64,000 nt of DNA from Firmicutes bacterium TM09-10. Its GTDB lineage: Bacteria > Bacillota > Clostridia > Lachnospirales > Lachnospiraceae. The position numbers and the translations under genes are program-made. The stretch lies in assembly GCA_003481005.1 (NCBI GenBank), contig QUKC01000008.1, positions 72,556 through 136,555 of the forward strand, written 5' to 3'. Below, one piece after another: positions 36,839-46,725 of the stretch (position 1 is its first letter; every line of letters begins with the position of its first letter). The notes under the pieces were generated by a model. That model was given only the letters and a program-made list of their open reading frames with translations, did not search any database and was not told where the DNA came from.

Positions 36839-38326
36839 ATGTGGACTTCTATCAATCAAGCTCTGAATATAATCGACAACTTTGTCTGGGGTGTACCGTT
36901 GATGGTACTGATTATCGCCGGCGGACTGCTTTTGACCATCCGCCTCGGTCTGCTCCAGATTCGTAAGCTTCCCCTTGCACTGAAATGGATGCTTCAAAAT
37001 GAGGAAGGCGGAAAAGGTGAAATTTCCAGCTTCTCCGCACTCTGTACCGCACTGAGTGCAACAATCGGTACCGGAAATATCGTCGGTGTCGCAACGGCAG
37101 TTTGTGCAGGCGGTCCCGGCGCCCTGTTCTGGATGGTTGTAGCAGCGTTTCTCGGCATGGCAACCAAATACTCCGAAGGTCTGCTGGCAGTCAAATACCG
37201 TACCGTTGCCGAAGACGGACACAGCCTCGGCGGTCCCTTCTACTATATTGAACTCGGCATGGGCAAAAATTTTAAATGGCTCGCAAAGCTTTTCGCCTTC
37301 TTCGGTGTCTGTGTAGGACTATTCGGCATTGGTACCTTCAGCCAGGTCAATGGTATTTCCAGTGCAGTACATGGTTTCTTTGATCCAAACGATGCCTTTA
37401 CTGTAAAAATTCTGCCGTTCCTTGGCGAATATTCCTGGTCCGTTATCATTGCTTCCCTGATTCTCTCCTTCTGCGTCGCAGCTGTTTTGATCGGCGGCGT
37501 CAAGAGAATTGCAAGCGTCAGCCAGATCATCGTTCCCTTCATGGCGGTCATCTATTTTGTATTCGCAGTGATCCTGATCTGCTGCAACATCACCAAAGTG
37601 CCTGCAGCGTTTGCAACCATCGTAACCGCAGCGTTTTCTCCAAAAGCGATTACCGGCGGTGCAGTCGGCAGCATGCTCATCGCAATGCAGAAGGGTGTTG
37701 CCCGCGGCATCTTCTCCAATGAAGCCGGTCTGGGAAGCGCGCCCATCGCTGCGGCTGCTGCACAGACGAACTCTCCTGTCCGTCAGGGTCTTGTCAGCAT
37801 GACCGGTACGTTTATTGACACGATCATCATCTGTACCCTAACCGGTCTTTCCATTGTTCTGACCGGTGCATGGCAGGTAGAAGGTCTGGAAGGTGTTCAG
37901 GTTACAACCTATGCATTCCAGCATGGTCTTCCGTTTCCTGCACAGTTTTCTTCCTTTATTCTGATGCTCTGCCTTGTATTCTTCGCCTTTACAACAATCC
38001 TTGGCTGGGATTACTACAGTGAACGCTGCCTGGAATATTTAAGCGGCGGCAATATGAAGCACGTTAAGATCTTTCGGTGGATCTACATTCTGGCTGTCTT
38101 TATCGGACCTTACATGACGGTGAGCGCTGTCTGGACCATCGCTGATATCTTCAACGGTCTGATGGCTATCCCGAACATGATCGCGTTGTTCGCATTGAGC
38201 GGTGTCATTGTAAAAGAAACCAGAGCATTCTTCCAGCACGCAAAGGAAGAAGCACGCGCAGAGCACCGTTCTTTCGAAGAAGTGTGTGAGGAGAATTTAA
38301 ACGAAGAAGAAGCGCCCGCGAACTAA
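36839..38326 (+). CDS. Alanine/glycine:Na+ symporter (AGCS family)
   Basis: A 495-residue sodium-coupled amino acid carrier with about 10-11 hydrophobic segments and AGCS motifs: ALSATIGTGNIVGVATAV, GGPGALFWMVVAAFLGMATK, the conserved GIFSNEAGLGSAPIAAAAA and GWDYYSERCLEY. The ATG at 36839 follows AAAGGG; an in-frame ATG at 36806 is less likely. The upstream tandem glycine riboswitch indicates that glycine is a substrate or at least the signal. Confidence 0.95.
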   Translation: MWTSINQALNIIDNFVWGVPLMVLIIAGGLLLTIRLGLLQIRKLPLALKWMLQNEEGGKGEISSFSALCTALSATIGTGNIVGVATAVCAGGPGALFWMVVAAFLGMATKYSEGLLAVKYRTVAEDGHSLGGPFYYIELGMGKNFKWLAKLFAFFGVCVGLFGIGTFSQVNGISSAVHGFFDPNDAFTVKILPFLGEYSWSVIIASLILSFCVAAVLIGGVKRIASVSQIIVPFMAVIYFVFAVILICCNITKVPAAFATIVTAAFSPKAITGGAVGSMLIAMQKGVARGIFSNEAGLGSAPIAAAAAQTNSPVRQGLVSMTGTFIDTIIICTLTGLSIVLTGAWQVEGLEGVQVTTYAFQHGLPFPAQFSSFILMLCLVFFAFTTILGWDYYSERCLEYLSGGNMKHVKIFRWIYILAVFIGPYMTVSAVWTIADIFNGLMAIPNMIALFALSGVIVKETRAFFQHAKEEARAEHRSFEEVCEENLNEEEAPAN

Positions 38327-38344
38327 AACTATTTCCTATGAAAT

Positions 38345-38395
38345 AAAAAACTGCCGCACCCGGATGATCTCTCATCTGATGTGCGGCAGTTTTTC
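38345..38395 (+). terminator. Intrinsic terminator of the symporter gene
   Basis: AAAAAACTGCCGCAC and GTGCGGCAGTTTTT with an inner GATGA/TCATC stem. Confidence 0.85.
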
Positions 38396-38399
38396 TATC

Positions 38400-38430
38400 A
38401 GCAGAATGCACGCAAAGCACATTCTGCCGT
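38400..38430 (+). repeat. Family B-like hairpin next to copy 3
   Basis: GCAGAATGCACGC, loop, GCACATTCTGC. It has the AGAATG/CATTCT stem of family B, with the outer TA pair replaced by GC on both arms, and lacks the TTCATGA flank. Confidence 0.5.
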
Positions 38431-38452
38431 ATACGTCTTGCGGCGCTCTTTA

Positions 38453-38493
38453 TTCATGACAATAGAATACTCGCAGAGCGTGCATTCTATTGT
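38453..38493 (+). repeat. Short hairpin repeat, family B, copy 3
   Basis: TTCATGACAATAGAATAC, loop CTCGCAGAGCGT, GCATTCTATTG. One base in the left arm differs (AATAC for AATGC). Confidence 0.85.
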
Positions 38494-38514
38494 TGATTTT
38501 TGAAGTCGAGGGAA

Positions 38515-40176
38515 TTATTCGCCCTTCTCCAGAGCCAGAGTCTTGGTTGTGATATCACAAACCTCTGCAGGTCCGTAGTACTGGATTGCACCCGGATATA
38601 CATAGCAGGTGTTCTCAGACCACTCTTCTCTGTGTGCCTCGAAGTATTTGAAGGGCTTGCCATCCAGCTCAACCAGAGCCTTACGGATAACAGGCTTGTC
38701 TTCGCCATGTCTTCTCTCCATGTTCATCATCTTGGTGATGGGCATACCGCCTGCAACCCACTCAGCTGCCGGTTTGGACAGGTTGGAAACCTTGGAAAGG
38801 TAACCATTGTAACCATACTGGATCAGCATGAATGCATTGTAACCTAAGGAGTAGCAATAATCGGAATCGAAGTTGGAAGGGAATGCACATCTTCCTTCGT
38901 AACCGAAGAAATGATGCAGTGCATTGAACTTACCGTTGTATGTGCCTGCAGCCTTTCTCTCAGCCAGCTTGTCAGCTACCAGAGCGGAGAACAGCTTCTC
39001 GGACTCGATCAGGGAAACCTGTACGTTGCCGTGAGGATCTCTCTCCAGGAACAGCTGCTGCTGAATGCCTTCCGGCAGGATTGCGAATACAGCCATGGAT
39101 TCTTTAGACAGACCGTTTTCGATGAACGCATATTTTTCTTTCCAGGTAGGAAGTGCATTGAACGCATCTGCCTTGCTGCCTGCTAACAGCTCGTTGATCT
39201 CAGCGATCAGTGCGGAGAACTCGGGAACGAATTCTACAACGCCTTCAGGGATGATTGCAACACCGAAGTTCATGCCCTTTGCTGCTCTCTTTGCTACAGA
39301 ATCAGCGATGTAGTCAGCGATCTGGGACAGGGACATCTTCTTTGCTGCAACTTCTTCGGAAATCAGGCAGATGTTCGGCTGGGTTTCCAGTGCGCACTCC
39401 AGAGCAACATGGGAAGCGCTGCGGCCCATAACCTTAATGAAGTGCCAATATTTCTTAGCGGAGTTTGCATCTCTTTCGATGTTACCGATTACTTCGCTGT
39501 AGGTCTTTGCAGCGGTATCGAAACCAAAAGAGCACTCGATATCTTCGTTCTTTAAGTCGCCGTCGATGGTCTTCGGGCAGCCGATTACCTGTACGCCGGT
39601 GTTGTTTGCAGCGAAGTACTCAGCCAGTACAGCTGCGTTTGTGTTGGAATCGTCGCCACCGATGATAACGATTGCGGTGATGCCATGCTTCTTGCAGACT
39701 TCAGCAGCGATTGCGAACTGTTCCTGAGTCTCCAGTTTGGTTCTGCCGGAACCGATGATATCGAAACCGCCGGTGTTTCTGTATGCATTGATATACTCGT
39801 CATCAAAAACAAGATAATCGTCTTCGATCAGACCGCTCGGACCGTTCTTGAAGCCGTACAGTACGTTCTCCGGGTTGGTTGCCTTTAATGCATCGTATAA
39901 ACCGCAGATAACGTTGTGTCCGCCAGGAGCCTGTCCGCCGGAAAGGATAACGCCTACAACCTGCTTCTTCGCAACGGAAGTGTTCGCACCTTTCTGGAAA
40001 GTGATCTCCTTTTTACCGTAGGTATTGGGGAACAGCGCTTTGATCTTCTCCTGATCTGCAACGCTCTGAGTCTCTTCGCCTTCCTTAACGCAGATATCTG
40101 CAATGCCGTGTCTCAGCATGCCGGGAAGCTTCGGAGCATACTCATATCTGGCTTTCTGTAAAGCTGAAATTTCCAT
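38515..40176 (-). CDS. pfp: Pyrophosphate--fructose 6-phosphate 1-phosphotransferase
   Basis: A 553-residue PPi-dependent phosphofructokinase of the long clade. The [16 protein letters not shown] stretch (about 172) has the second Asp typical of PPi use rather than the ATP enzyme's GGDGS, and [15 protein letters not shown] carries the catalytic Asp and PPi-type Lys. [19 protein letters not shown] and the [10 protein letters not shown] region complete the fold. The start at 40176 follows AAGGAGAAGG. It makes glycolysis reversible at this step. Confidence 0.95.
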   Translation of the reverse strand: MEISALQKARYEYAPKLPGMLRHGIADICVKEGEETQSVADQEKIKALFPNTYGKKEITFQKGANTSVAKKQVVGVILSGGQAPGGHNVICGLYDALKATNPENVLYGFKNGPSGLIEDDYLVFDDEYINAYRNTGGFDIIGSGRTKLETQEQFAIAAEVCKKHGITAIVIIGGDDSNTNAAVLAEYFAANNTGVQVIGCPKTIDGDLKNEDIECSFGFDTAAKTYSEVIGNIERDANSAKKYWHFIKVMGRSASHVALECALETQPNICLISEEVAAKKMSLSQIADYIADSVAKRAAKGMNFGVAIIPEGVVEFVPEFSALIAEINELLAGSKADAFNALPTWKEKYAFIENGLSKESMAVFAILPEGIQQQLFLERDPHGNVQVSLIESEKLFSALVADKLAERKAAGTYNGKFNALHHFFGYEGRCAFPSNFDSDYCYSLGYNAFMLIQYGYNGYLSKVSNLSKPAAEWVAGGMPITKMMNMERRHGEDKPVIRKALVELDGKPFKYFEAHREEWSENTCYVYPGAIQYYGPAEVCDITTKTLALEKGE

Positions 40177-40224
40177 AATCCTTCTCCTTCTTGTATTTCT
40201 ACAACATTTTTTCATTCATAGTTG

Positions 40225-40253
40225 ATTATAAGCTATTTTTTTCAAAAAGTAAA
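40225..40253 (-). promoter_or_regulatory. Promoter of pfp
   Basis: On the minus strand TTTACT, a 17-bp spacer and TATAAT. Confidence 0.6.
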
Positions 40254-40294
40254 CCACTAATCCCTTTTTCGCAAAGGGAAACCAATCTGATTTT

Positions 40295-41062
40295 TCATCT
40301 GAAAACTGGAAAAATCCCCAGTTTTACGCAATTATCTTCCAGTATTTCATAGCTTCTGGCGATTCCGGATACTAGACAGTATTCCATCAATCCGGTACCT
40401 CCATTGCGTTCATAGATTCGAAATGCCTGTCGATATTTTGAATGATTCAAAATGATTGCCGGTAAAATGCCCTGATTTAAAAGCATCTGATTCATCATAA
40501 AACGACCGGTTCTTCCGTTTCCGTCCCGGAATGGATGAATCATTTCGAATTCCATATGCAGTTTCGCAATCTGTTGAATGATTTTCTGTAATTTTTCTGT
40601 TGGTTCCGGCATTTGCATGGAAGAAAGATAATTTTCCATTCTTTCTTCTATCTTTTCCGGTTCCGGCGGGAGAAACGCAACCTCCGCCAGACTTCCGATA
40701 TAGACCTGATTGGTGCGGAAATTTCCATCAGAATCCATAATAATTCCATTGATTTGCCGGATCAGATTCAGATCAATCTCCTGTACCTGCGAAAAATTCA
40801 TCTTTTGATAAGCTTTGTATGAATTCTTTGCTTCTGTATATTCAGAATAAGTATGCCCGCTGCGCACTTCATCATAGGAAATGATTTCAACAGTCTCTTC
40901 CAGCGACAGGGTATTGCCTTCCAGAGAATTCGTATTCCACGAAAGGCGAATCCGCATATCCTGTTCAAACGCCTGTTTTAAATGTTCAGGCATTTGCTGA
41001 TACGGGTAACGTTTTTGTATTTTTTCTATTTTATCCAAATACTTTGCGTTATCTATATTCAT
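40295..41062 (-). CDS. Fic-domain protein (class II, N-terminal inhibitory motif)
   Basis: A 255-residue Fic protein with the full active-site motif HPFRDGNGRTGR (about 174-185). An inhibitory motif TNSLEG lies at residues 44-49, before the Fic core, making it class II with an in-cis inhibitory Glu48. Fic enzymes usually transfer AMP to target hydroxyls. Start chosen at 41062 because AGAGGAG lies upstream; a longer frame from 41098 is possible. No antitoxin-like partner is adjacent, as expected for class II. It may act as a stress regulator; target unknown. Confidence 0.9.
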   Translation of the reverse strand: MNIDNAKYLDKIEKIQKRYPYQQMPEHLKQAFEQDMRIRLSWNTNSLEGNTLSLEETVEIISYDEVRSGHTYSEYTEAKNSYKAYQKMNFSQVQEIDLNLIRQINGIIMDSDGNFRTNQVYIGSLAEVAFLPPEPEKIEERMENYLSSMQMPEPTEKLQKIIQQIAKLHMEFEMIHPFRDGNGRTGRFMMNQMLLNQGILPAIILNHSKYRQAFRIYERNGGTGLMEYCLVSGIARSYEILEDNCVKLGIFPVFR

Positions 41063-41141
41063 GTTGAGCTCCTCTTTCCGGTAATAAACAGAATACATAT
41101 CTCACAAAATGCGTTAAATCCTCACGTTTTGCCTTATTTTC

Positions 41142-42056
41142 TCAAATCTCCCGAATATCATACGGAGTGGTCTGATATACGTAATAATTTAGCCAGTTTG
41201 TATACAATCCGTTGCAGTGCGCACGCCAGGAAAGTAACGGTTTCTTCTCCGGGTTGTCCTCCGGGTAATAGTTTTCCGGCACATGGATCGGCAGTCCCTT
41301 GTCGCGATCGCGCTTGTACTCCCCGTCCAGCGTGTAACGATCATATTCCGGATGTCCCATAACGAAAATCTGCCGTCCGCCCTCAGTCATACATAAAAGA
41401 ACTCCCGCTTTGTCCGATTCCGCCATAACGGTCAGCTCTTTGCAGGCATGGATCAGCGCTGCAGGTGTTTCGGTATGTCTGCTGTGGGGGATACAGAAAA
41501 CGTCGTCAAATCCGCGCACCAGCGGCTCTTTGCGGTTTAACACACGGTGTTCAAATACCCCGAAAAGCTTTTCCGGCAACAGGCGTTTGTCGAGTCCAAA
41601 GTGGTAATACAGCCCCGCCTGGGCGCCCCAGCAGATGTGGAACGTGGAATGGACGTGGGTCTTTGACCACTCCATAATTTCGCAGAGTTCTTTCCAGTAA
41701 TCCACTTCTTCGAAAGGGATCTGTTCCACCGGTGCACCCGTGATAATCAGGCCATCGTATTTGTTGGATTTCAAATCATCAAACGTATCGTAAAATTTAT
41801 TCAGATGTGTTGCAGAGGTATTCAGCGACAGGTGGCTGTTCATTTTCATAAAGGTCACGTCCACCTGCAGCGGCGTATTGGACAGCGACCGAAGAAGCTG
41901 CAGCTCCGTATCCTGTTTGACCGGCATCAAATTCAGAATACAGATCTGCAATGGGCGGATATTCTGGTGCATCGCGCGATATTCGTCCATCACGAATATA
42001 TTTTCATTATCCAGAATCTCTCTGGCGGGCAGATCACTCTGTATTTTAATCGGCAT
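41142..42056 (-). CDS. metA: Homoserine O-acetyltransferase (MetA type)
   Basis: First committed step of methionine synthesis. The 304 residues have the MetA fold: catalytic Cys142 in [13 protein letters not shown], with the conserved His and Glu regions VFEHRVLNR and [14 protein letters not shown]. Glu111 ([16 protein letters not shown]) is the residue that favours acetyl-CoA; Gly there favours succinyl-CoA. The numbering fits exactly when translation starts at the ATG at 42056, four codons after a GTG. No SAM or other riboswitch fits in the 61-bp gap upstream. Confidence 0.94.
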   Translation of the reverse strand: MPIKIQSDLPAREILDNENIFVMDEYRAMHQNIRPLQICILNLMPVKQDTELQLLRSLSNTPLQVDVTFMKMNSHLSLNTSATHLNKFYDTFDDLKSNKYDGLIITGAPVEQIPFEEVDYWKELCEIMEWSKTHVHSTFHICWGAQAGLYYHFGLDKRLLPEKLFGVFEHRVLNRKEPLVRGFDDVFCIPHSRHTETPAALIHACKELTVMAESDKAGVLLCMTEGGRQIFVMGHPEYDRYTLDGEYKRDRDKGLPIHVPENYYPEDNPEKKPLLSWRAHCNGLYTNWLNYYVYQTTPYDIREI

Positions 42057-42117
42057 TTTCTCTCTCACTTTCCTGCCGCTGTGCGGCGTTTCTTTTGAAT
42101 AAATTCGTCCGGACGGT

Positions 42118-44076
42118 TTATTTTTCCAGATACTGCTCCATAAACTCTTCTTCTGTCAGTACAGCTATGCCCAGCTCCCGCGCTTTTTTATTTTTGGCGG
42201 AATTGGAGGTACTGTCATTGTTGATCAGACAGACGGTTTTGCCCGTCACGCTTCCGGTTACCTTTCCGCCGAGGGCTTCGATCTTTTCCTTTAAGGCACT
42301 GCGATTTTCAAAGTGGTTCAGGCTGCCCGTAATAACAAAGGACTGCCCGGAAAGCGGCAGGGCTTCTTCTGAAAAGGTTTCCTGCTCCAGCTCTACTTCC
42401 TTTAATAAAAGCTCCAGCGCAGTTTTATTTTTTTCCTGGGCAAAAAAATCCACAAACGCACCTGCGATGACTGGTCCTACGCCATCCATCGCCGCCAGCT
42501 CTTCTGCAGGTGCAGCGAGCATTTTGCCCAGATCATTTTTATATTCCCGACAAATCATCCGTGCATTGGCAATTCCGATATTCGGGATTCCAAGGCTGTA
42601 AATCAGGCGTGCAAGATTTGTATGTCTCGCTTTTTCAACGCTTGCTTCGAGATTCTGATACGATTTTTCGCCGAATCCATCCATCTGTATAATCGCATCC
42701 CGGTGTCTGTCCAGATGGAACAGATCCGCATAGGTATGCAAAAAGCCTTCCGCCAGAAATTTTTCCAGCGTTGCTTCGGAAAGTCCGTCGATATTCATCG
42801 CGTCCCGGCTGACAAACAGCGTAAAAGATTTGATCTTTTTGGCATCGCAGTCCGGGTTCGGGCAGACTAACGTCTCCGTATCGTTTTCTTTTACAATCCG
42901 AGTCTCTCCCTGACAGACCGGACAGGTGCAGGGAATTTCCAGTGTGCCGCTTTTGGTCAGATTTTCCGCGATCTGCGGGATAATCATGTTTGCCTTATAG
43001 ACTGTAATCCGGTCGCCGATGCCGAGCTTTAATTCTTTTACAATGCTGACATTGTGAACGCTGGCACGACTTACGGTTGTCCCCTCCAGCTCCACAGGGT
43101 CAAAAATCGCAACCGGGTTAATCAGTCCGGTACGACTCGCGCTCCACTCCACCTCGCGCAGCGTCGTCTCCGCCTGCTCGTCCGCCCATTTAAATGCAAT
43201 GGCATTGCGCGGGAACTTCGCCGTTCTTCCAAGCGACTCTCCGTAAGCGATATCGTCCAAAAGCAGTACCAGCCCGTCGGACGGAACCGGATAATCTGTG
43301 ATTTTTTCTTCAAACCAGGCAACTTTCTCCTGCATTGTGTCCGCAGTTACCGCTTTATATTCTACCGTTTCAAAGCCCTGCTTCTGTAAGAATATAAACT
43401 GTTCTTCCCTTGAGTTTTTAAAATCCACACCCTCTGCACGCACCAGTGCAAATGCGAAAAAATGCACCTTTCGCTGCGCAGTGATCTGGCTGTTTAGCTG
43501 GCGTACGGAACCGGAGCAGAGATTTCTCGGATTTTTGTACCGAGCGTCCACGTCTTCGATTTCGCCGTTGATCTTTTCAAAATCCGCATAGGTGATGACC
43601 GCTTCTCCCCGCAGGATCAGCTCTCCCTGATAAGGAATCTGCAGCGGCACGTTGACAAAGGTTTTGGCGTTCGGTGTGATGACCTCGCCAACTTCGCCAT
43701 TTCCCCGCGTGACCGCCTTAAACAGTTTTCCGTCCCGGTACGTCAACACGATGGTCAAACCGTCCAGCTTCCAGGAAAGCAAACCTTTCTGATCTCCCAG
43801 CCAGTCTGCCAGCTCTTCCCGGCTTTTCGTTTTTCCAAGAGAAAGCATCGGGCTTTCGTGACGCTCTTTGGGAAGTTCGTCTACTGCTTCATAACCAACC
43901 GATTGGGTCGGACTCGCTGCCAGCACAACTCCGGTCTTTTCTTCCAGGGCAACCAGCTCGTCGTAGAGCCTGTCATATTCTAAATTACTCATGATTTCCC
44001 GGTCTTCGGCATAGTAGGCTTTTGCAGCCTCATTCAACTTCGAGACCAGTTCTTTCATTCTGTCTGTATCATTCAT
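42118..44076 (-). CDS. ligA: NAD-dependent DNA ligase
   Basis: Replicative ligase of 652 residues. The adenylation domain has the active Lys in [10 protein letters not shown] (about 103), the OB fold follows, the zinc finger is CPVCQGE...CPNPDCDAK, helix-hairpin-helix repeats include [17 protein letters not shown] and [13 protein letters not shown], and a BRCT domain ([15 protein letters not shown]) ends it. The ATG at 44076 overlaps the stop of the pseudouridine synthase gene by 8 nt; the longer open frame upstream is only the shifted reading of that gene's tandem repeats. Confidence 0.95.
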   Translation of the reverse strand: MNDTDRMKELVSKLNEAAKAYYAEDREIMSNLEYDRLYDELVALEEKTGVVLAASPTQSVGYEAVDELPKERHESPMLSLGKTKSREELADWLGDQKGLLSWKLDGLTIVLTYRDGKLFKAVTRGNGEVGEVITPNAKTFVNVPLQIPYQGELILRGEAVITYADFEKINGEIEDVDARYKNPRNLCSGSVRQLNSQITAQRKVHFFAFALVRAEGVDFKNSREEQFIFLQKQGFETVEYKAVTADTMQEKVAWFEEKITDYPVPSDGLVLLLDDIAYGESLGRTAKFPRNAIAFKWADEQAETTLREVEWSASRTGLINPVAIFDPVELEGTTVSRASVHNVSIVKELKLGIGDRITVYKANMIIPQIAENLTKSGTLEIPCTCPVCQGETRIVKENDTETLVCPNPDCDAKKIKSFTLFVSRDAMNIDGLSEATLEKFLAEGFLHTYADLFHLDRHRDAIIQMDGFGEKSYQNLEASVEKARHTNLARLIYSLGIPNIGIANARMICREYKNDLGKMLAAPAEELAAMDGVGPVIAGAFVDFFAQEKNKTALELLLKEVELEQETFSEEALPLSGQSFVITGSLNHFENRSALKEKIEALGGKVTGSVTGKTVCLINNDSTSNSAKNKKARELGIAVLTEEEFMEQYLEK

Positions 44077-45142
44077 ATCGCTTTTTCTGAACTCCTGTCT
44101 GTCCGGATCCGGAACCATTCCGATAGGTACCATTCGTGCGGCTGTCGGTGGTACTCCGGTAGGTACCATTTGTGCGGCTGTCGGCGGTACTCCGGTAGGT
44201 ACCGCGCTGCTCTGCTTTGTGAGCACCGTCTGTACCTTGCCTGCGGTCAGCCGTTTTTGCGTAGCCACCTGCATTCCGGTGAGCCGGATTCTGCCCGCTG
44301 CGCTGCATTCCTGCATTCGCTATGCGTCCGTTCACTCTTGGCTCTGCAGCGCCGGTCTGGGCTTCTTTTTTCGCAGCAGGCTGCCGTTCCTTTTCCCATG
44401 CAGGACGCGCCGGACGGCTGGCATTTTTTCCAACTTCATAGTACAGCTCTTTTAACTCCGCACCGGTGACTGCACGAATATCGCCCGGGTTTAATTTACC
44501 CAGCAGAATATTTGCCACACGCACACGTTTGATGCTTAGAACGCCATAGCCGAGGGTCTTGCACATCCGGCGGATCTGGCGGTTTAAGCCCTGCGTCAGG
44601 ATAATACGGAAGACAAATTTTCCTTCTTCCTTTACAAAGCAGGGACGGGTACGCTCATTTAAATCCTTTAACAGCATACCGTCCGACATTTTTTTGAGGA
44701 AATCCCGGCTAATGGGTTTATTGACGCGGACGAGGTACTCCTTTTCGTGAAAGTTTGCCGCACGCATCAGACCATTGATTAAGTCACCGTCGTTTGTCAG
44801 CAGTAAAAGTCCTTCTGAATCTCTGTCCAGGCGTCCTGCATAGGTTACACGCACCGGATATTCGACGACATCACGGATCGTGATCTGGGCATGCTTGTCC
44901 TTTTCTGTGCAGGTCACTCCAACCGGCTTGTAATAAGCCAGCACCACCTTTTTCTCCCGGTGTCCGACCGGTTTGTCCTCAACTGTAATTTTGTCCAGAT
45001 CGTTGACCCGCATACCCGGATCTGCAATCTTGCCATTCACAGACACTTTTCCCCCTTCGATCAGGACATCCGCTTCTCTTCTCGAACAGATGCCAGCCTG
45101 GGAAAGATATTTATTTAAACGGACCTTTTCAGTATTTGCCAT
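44069..45142 (-). CDS. RluB/RsuA-family pseudouridine synthase with repetitive tail
   Basis: A 357-residue 23S/16S rRNA pseudouridine synthase: an S4 RNA-binding domain (about 5-65, VRLNKYLSQAGICSRREADV) and the catalytic GRLDRDSEGLLLLTNDGDL. After about residue 245 the sequence becomes basic and low-complexity (KEAQTGAAEPRVNGRIANAGM), ending with about three 12-residue repeats GTYRSTxDSRTN (314-349). The tail is longer than in typical homologues and could aid RNA binding. It is coupled by overlap to ligA. Confidence 0.88.
   Translation of the reverse strand: MANTEKVRLNKYLSQAGICSRREADVLIEGGKVSVNGKIADPGMRVNDLDKITVEDKPVGHREKKVVLAYYKPVGVTCTEKDKHAQITIRDVVEYPVRVTYAGRLDRDSEGLLLLTNDGDLINGLMRAANFHEKEYLVRVNKPISRDFLKKMSDGMLLKDLNERTRPCFVKEEGKFVFRIILTQGLNRQIRRMCKTLGYGVLSIKRVRVANILLGKLNPGDIRAVTGAELKELYYEVGKNASRPARPAWEKERQPAAKKEAQTGAAEPRVNGRIANAGMQRSGQNPAHRNAGGYAKTADRRQGTDGAHKAEQRGTYRSTADSRTNGTYRSTTDSRTNGTYRNGSGSGQTGVQKKRYE
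44096..44203. repeat. 36-bp tandem repeat inside the pseudouridine synthase gene
   Basis: About three copies of a 36-bp unit containing TGCGGCTGTCGGTGGTACTC encode the GTYRSTxDSRTN repeats. The unit is a multiple of three, so copy number can change without frame loss. Confidence 0.75.
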
Positions 45143-45293
45143 AAATTAACTTCTCCATTCCGATAAAAATCGCAGTATAAAGGTATTTTAGCACACTTTC
45201 AGATTCCGTGCCAGAAGAACATGCAGGGATTTTCAGGCGCATGGTTTCCCTCTGCTACAGCAAAATCCAGTCCGGAAGTTTTTCTAACCCACG

Positions 45294-45340
45294 GAAAAAA
45301 CGGTCCTGCCAACTCTATAGAGCTCAGCAGAACCGTTTTT
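45294..45340. terminator. Intrinsic terminator downstream of thiolase
   Basis: AAAAAACGGTcCTG and CAGaACCGTTTTT around an inner GAGCTCTATAGAGTT palindrome. It lies in the 45143-45398 gap, which otherwise shows nothing recognisable. Confidence 0.75.
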
Positions 45341-45398
45341 GAAATTTTGTTATGAAATCCTATCCCAAAGCATCCGGGAAGTTATCGAAGCTTTTGTC

Positions 45399-46580
45399 TT
45401 ACTCGCGCTCTACGATGGCTGCACAGCCCATGCCGCCGCCAACACAAAGGGTCGCAAGACCTTTCTTTGCATCTCTCTTTTCCATCTCATGAAGTAAGGT
45501 TACCAGAATACGACAGCCGGATGCTCCTACCGGATGACCAAGGGCGATTGCTCCGCCGTTGACATTTAAGATATCGTTGTTGAAGCCAAGGTCATGCGCA
45601 ACTGCTACAGACTGTGCTGCGAATGCTTCGTTTGCCTCAATCAGGTCGAAGTCGCCGATTTCGTAGCCGGCTTTCTTCATTACCTTGCGGGTTGCTGCAA
45701 CCGGTCCGATACCCATGATGCGGGGTTCTACGCCTGCCAGCTCGCCTGCTACCCAGGTAGCCATCGGCTTTACGCCCAGCTCTTTTGCCTTTTCTTCGCT
45801 CATAACGATCAGCGCTGCCGCTGCATCGTTGATACCGGAAGCGTTGCCGGCGGTTACCACACCACCCTCTTTGAATGCAGGACGCAGCTTACTGATGCTC
45901 TCTGCCGTTACATTCGGTCTGGGACCCTCATCGGTATCAAATACCACGGTCTGCTTTTTCTGTTTTACTTCCATCGGAACGATCTCGTCCTTGAACTTGC
46001 CCTCTGCAATCGCTTTCTGTGCCTTCTGCTGGCTCCATGCCGCAAACTCGTCCAGCTGCTCTCTGGTCAGTCCCCAGTCTTCTGCAATATTTTCAGCAGT
46101 AATACCCATATGATAGCCGCCGAATGCATCCGTCAGGGCATCGCGGATCAGCGCATCATCCATCTTTCCAGCGCCCATTCTGTAACCGAATCTTGCATTG
46201 TACAGAAGATAAGGAGCCATGGACATATTTTCCATACCGCCAGCTACGATGATATCCGCATCACCGGAGGCAATCAGCTTGGCAGCCAGGTTTACACAGT
46301 GCATGCCGGAGCCGCACAGTACGTTGATCGTAGTTGCAGGAACCTCTACCGGAATCCCTGCGTTGACTGCTGCCTGTCTTGCAGGGTTCTGACCAAGACC
46401 TGCCTGAATGACACAGCCCATATATACTTCATCTACCTGCTCCGGTTTGATTCCGGTTCTTTTCAGGGCTTCTTTGATTACAACAGTGCCCAGATCCGGT
46501 GCGGGAGTTTTGGAAAGAGTTCCTCCCATTACGCCGATTGCTGTTCTGCATGCGCCTGCCAGCACTACTTTTCTTGCCAT
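45399..46580 (-). CDS. thlA: Acetyl-CoA C-acetyltransferase (thiolase)
   Basis: Condenses two acetyl-CoA to acetoacetyl-CoA, first step to butyrate in many Lachnospiraceae. The 393 residues carry the nucleophilic Cys in [30 protein letters not shown] with the catalytic His, and [13 protein letters not shown] with the second Cys. A GGAGG site precedes the ATG. The other butyrate genes are not next to it. Upstream, TTGAAA-cgct-TTTCAA (about 46623-46640) is an inverted repeat of unknown meaning. Confidence 0.96.
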   Translation of the reverse strand: MARKVVLAGACRTAIGVMGGTLSKTPAPDLGTVVIKEALKRTGIKPEQVDEVYMGCVIQAGLGQNPARQAAVNAGIPVEVPATTINVLCGSGMHCVNLAAKLIASGDADIIVAGGMENMSMAPYLLYNARFGYRMGAGKMDDALIRDALTDAFGGYHMGITAENIAEDWGLTREQLDEFAAWSQQKAQKAIAEGKFKDEIVPMEVKQKKQTVVFDTDEGPRPNVTAESISKLRPAFKEGGVVTAGNASGINDAAAALIVMSEEKAKELGVKPMATWVAGELAGVEPRIMGIGPVAATRKVMKKAGYEIGDFDLIEANEAFAAQSVAVAHDLGFNNDILNVNGGAIALGHPVGASGCRILVTLLHEMEKRDAKKGLATLCVGGGMGCAAIVERE

Positions 46581-46725
46581 AACATTGATTCCTCCATTTT
46601 CCCTTTTTTCTTTATCATACTACTTTTGAAACGCTTTTCAAGCCCACTGCACGCTTTGTTGTGGTCTTTTTTAGGAACAAAAGCGTAAAAGCTTTCACGT
46701 CGGAAGGTACTTATCAGGGCATTTT

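Noticed and set aside
44096-44203. Short tandem repeats as a possible CRISPR-like array
   Set aside because: Repeats are contiguous, without spacers, in frame and coding inside a pseudouridine synthase gene.
44077-44316. N-terminal extension of ligA by 80 codons
   Set aside because: The extension is a shifted reading of the 36-bp tandem repeats in the upstream gene; the ATG at 44076 gives a normal-length ligase.
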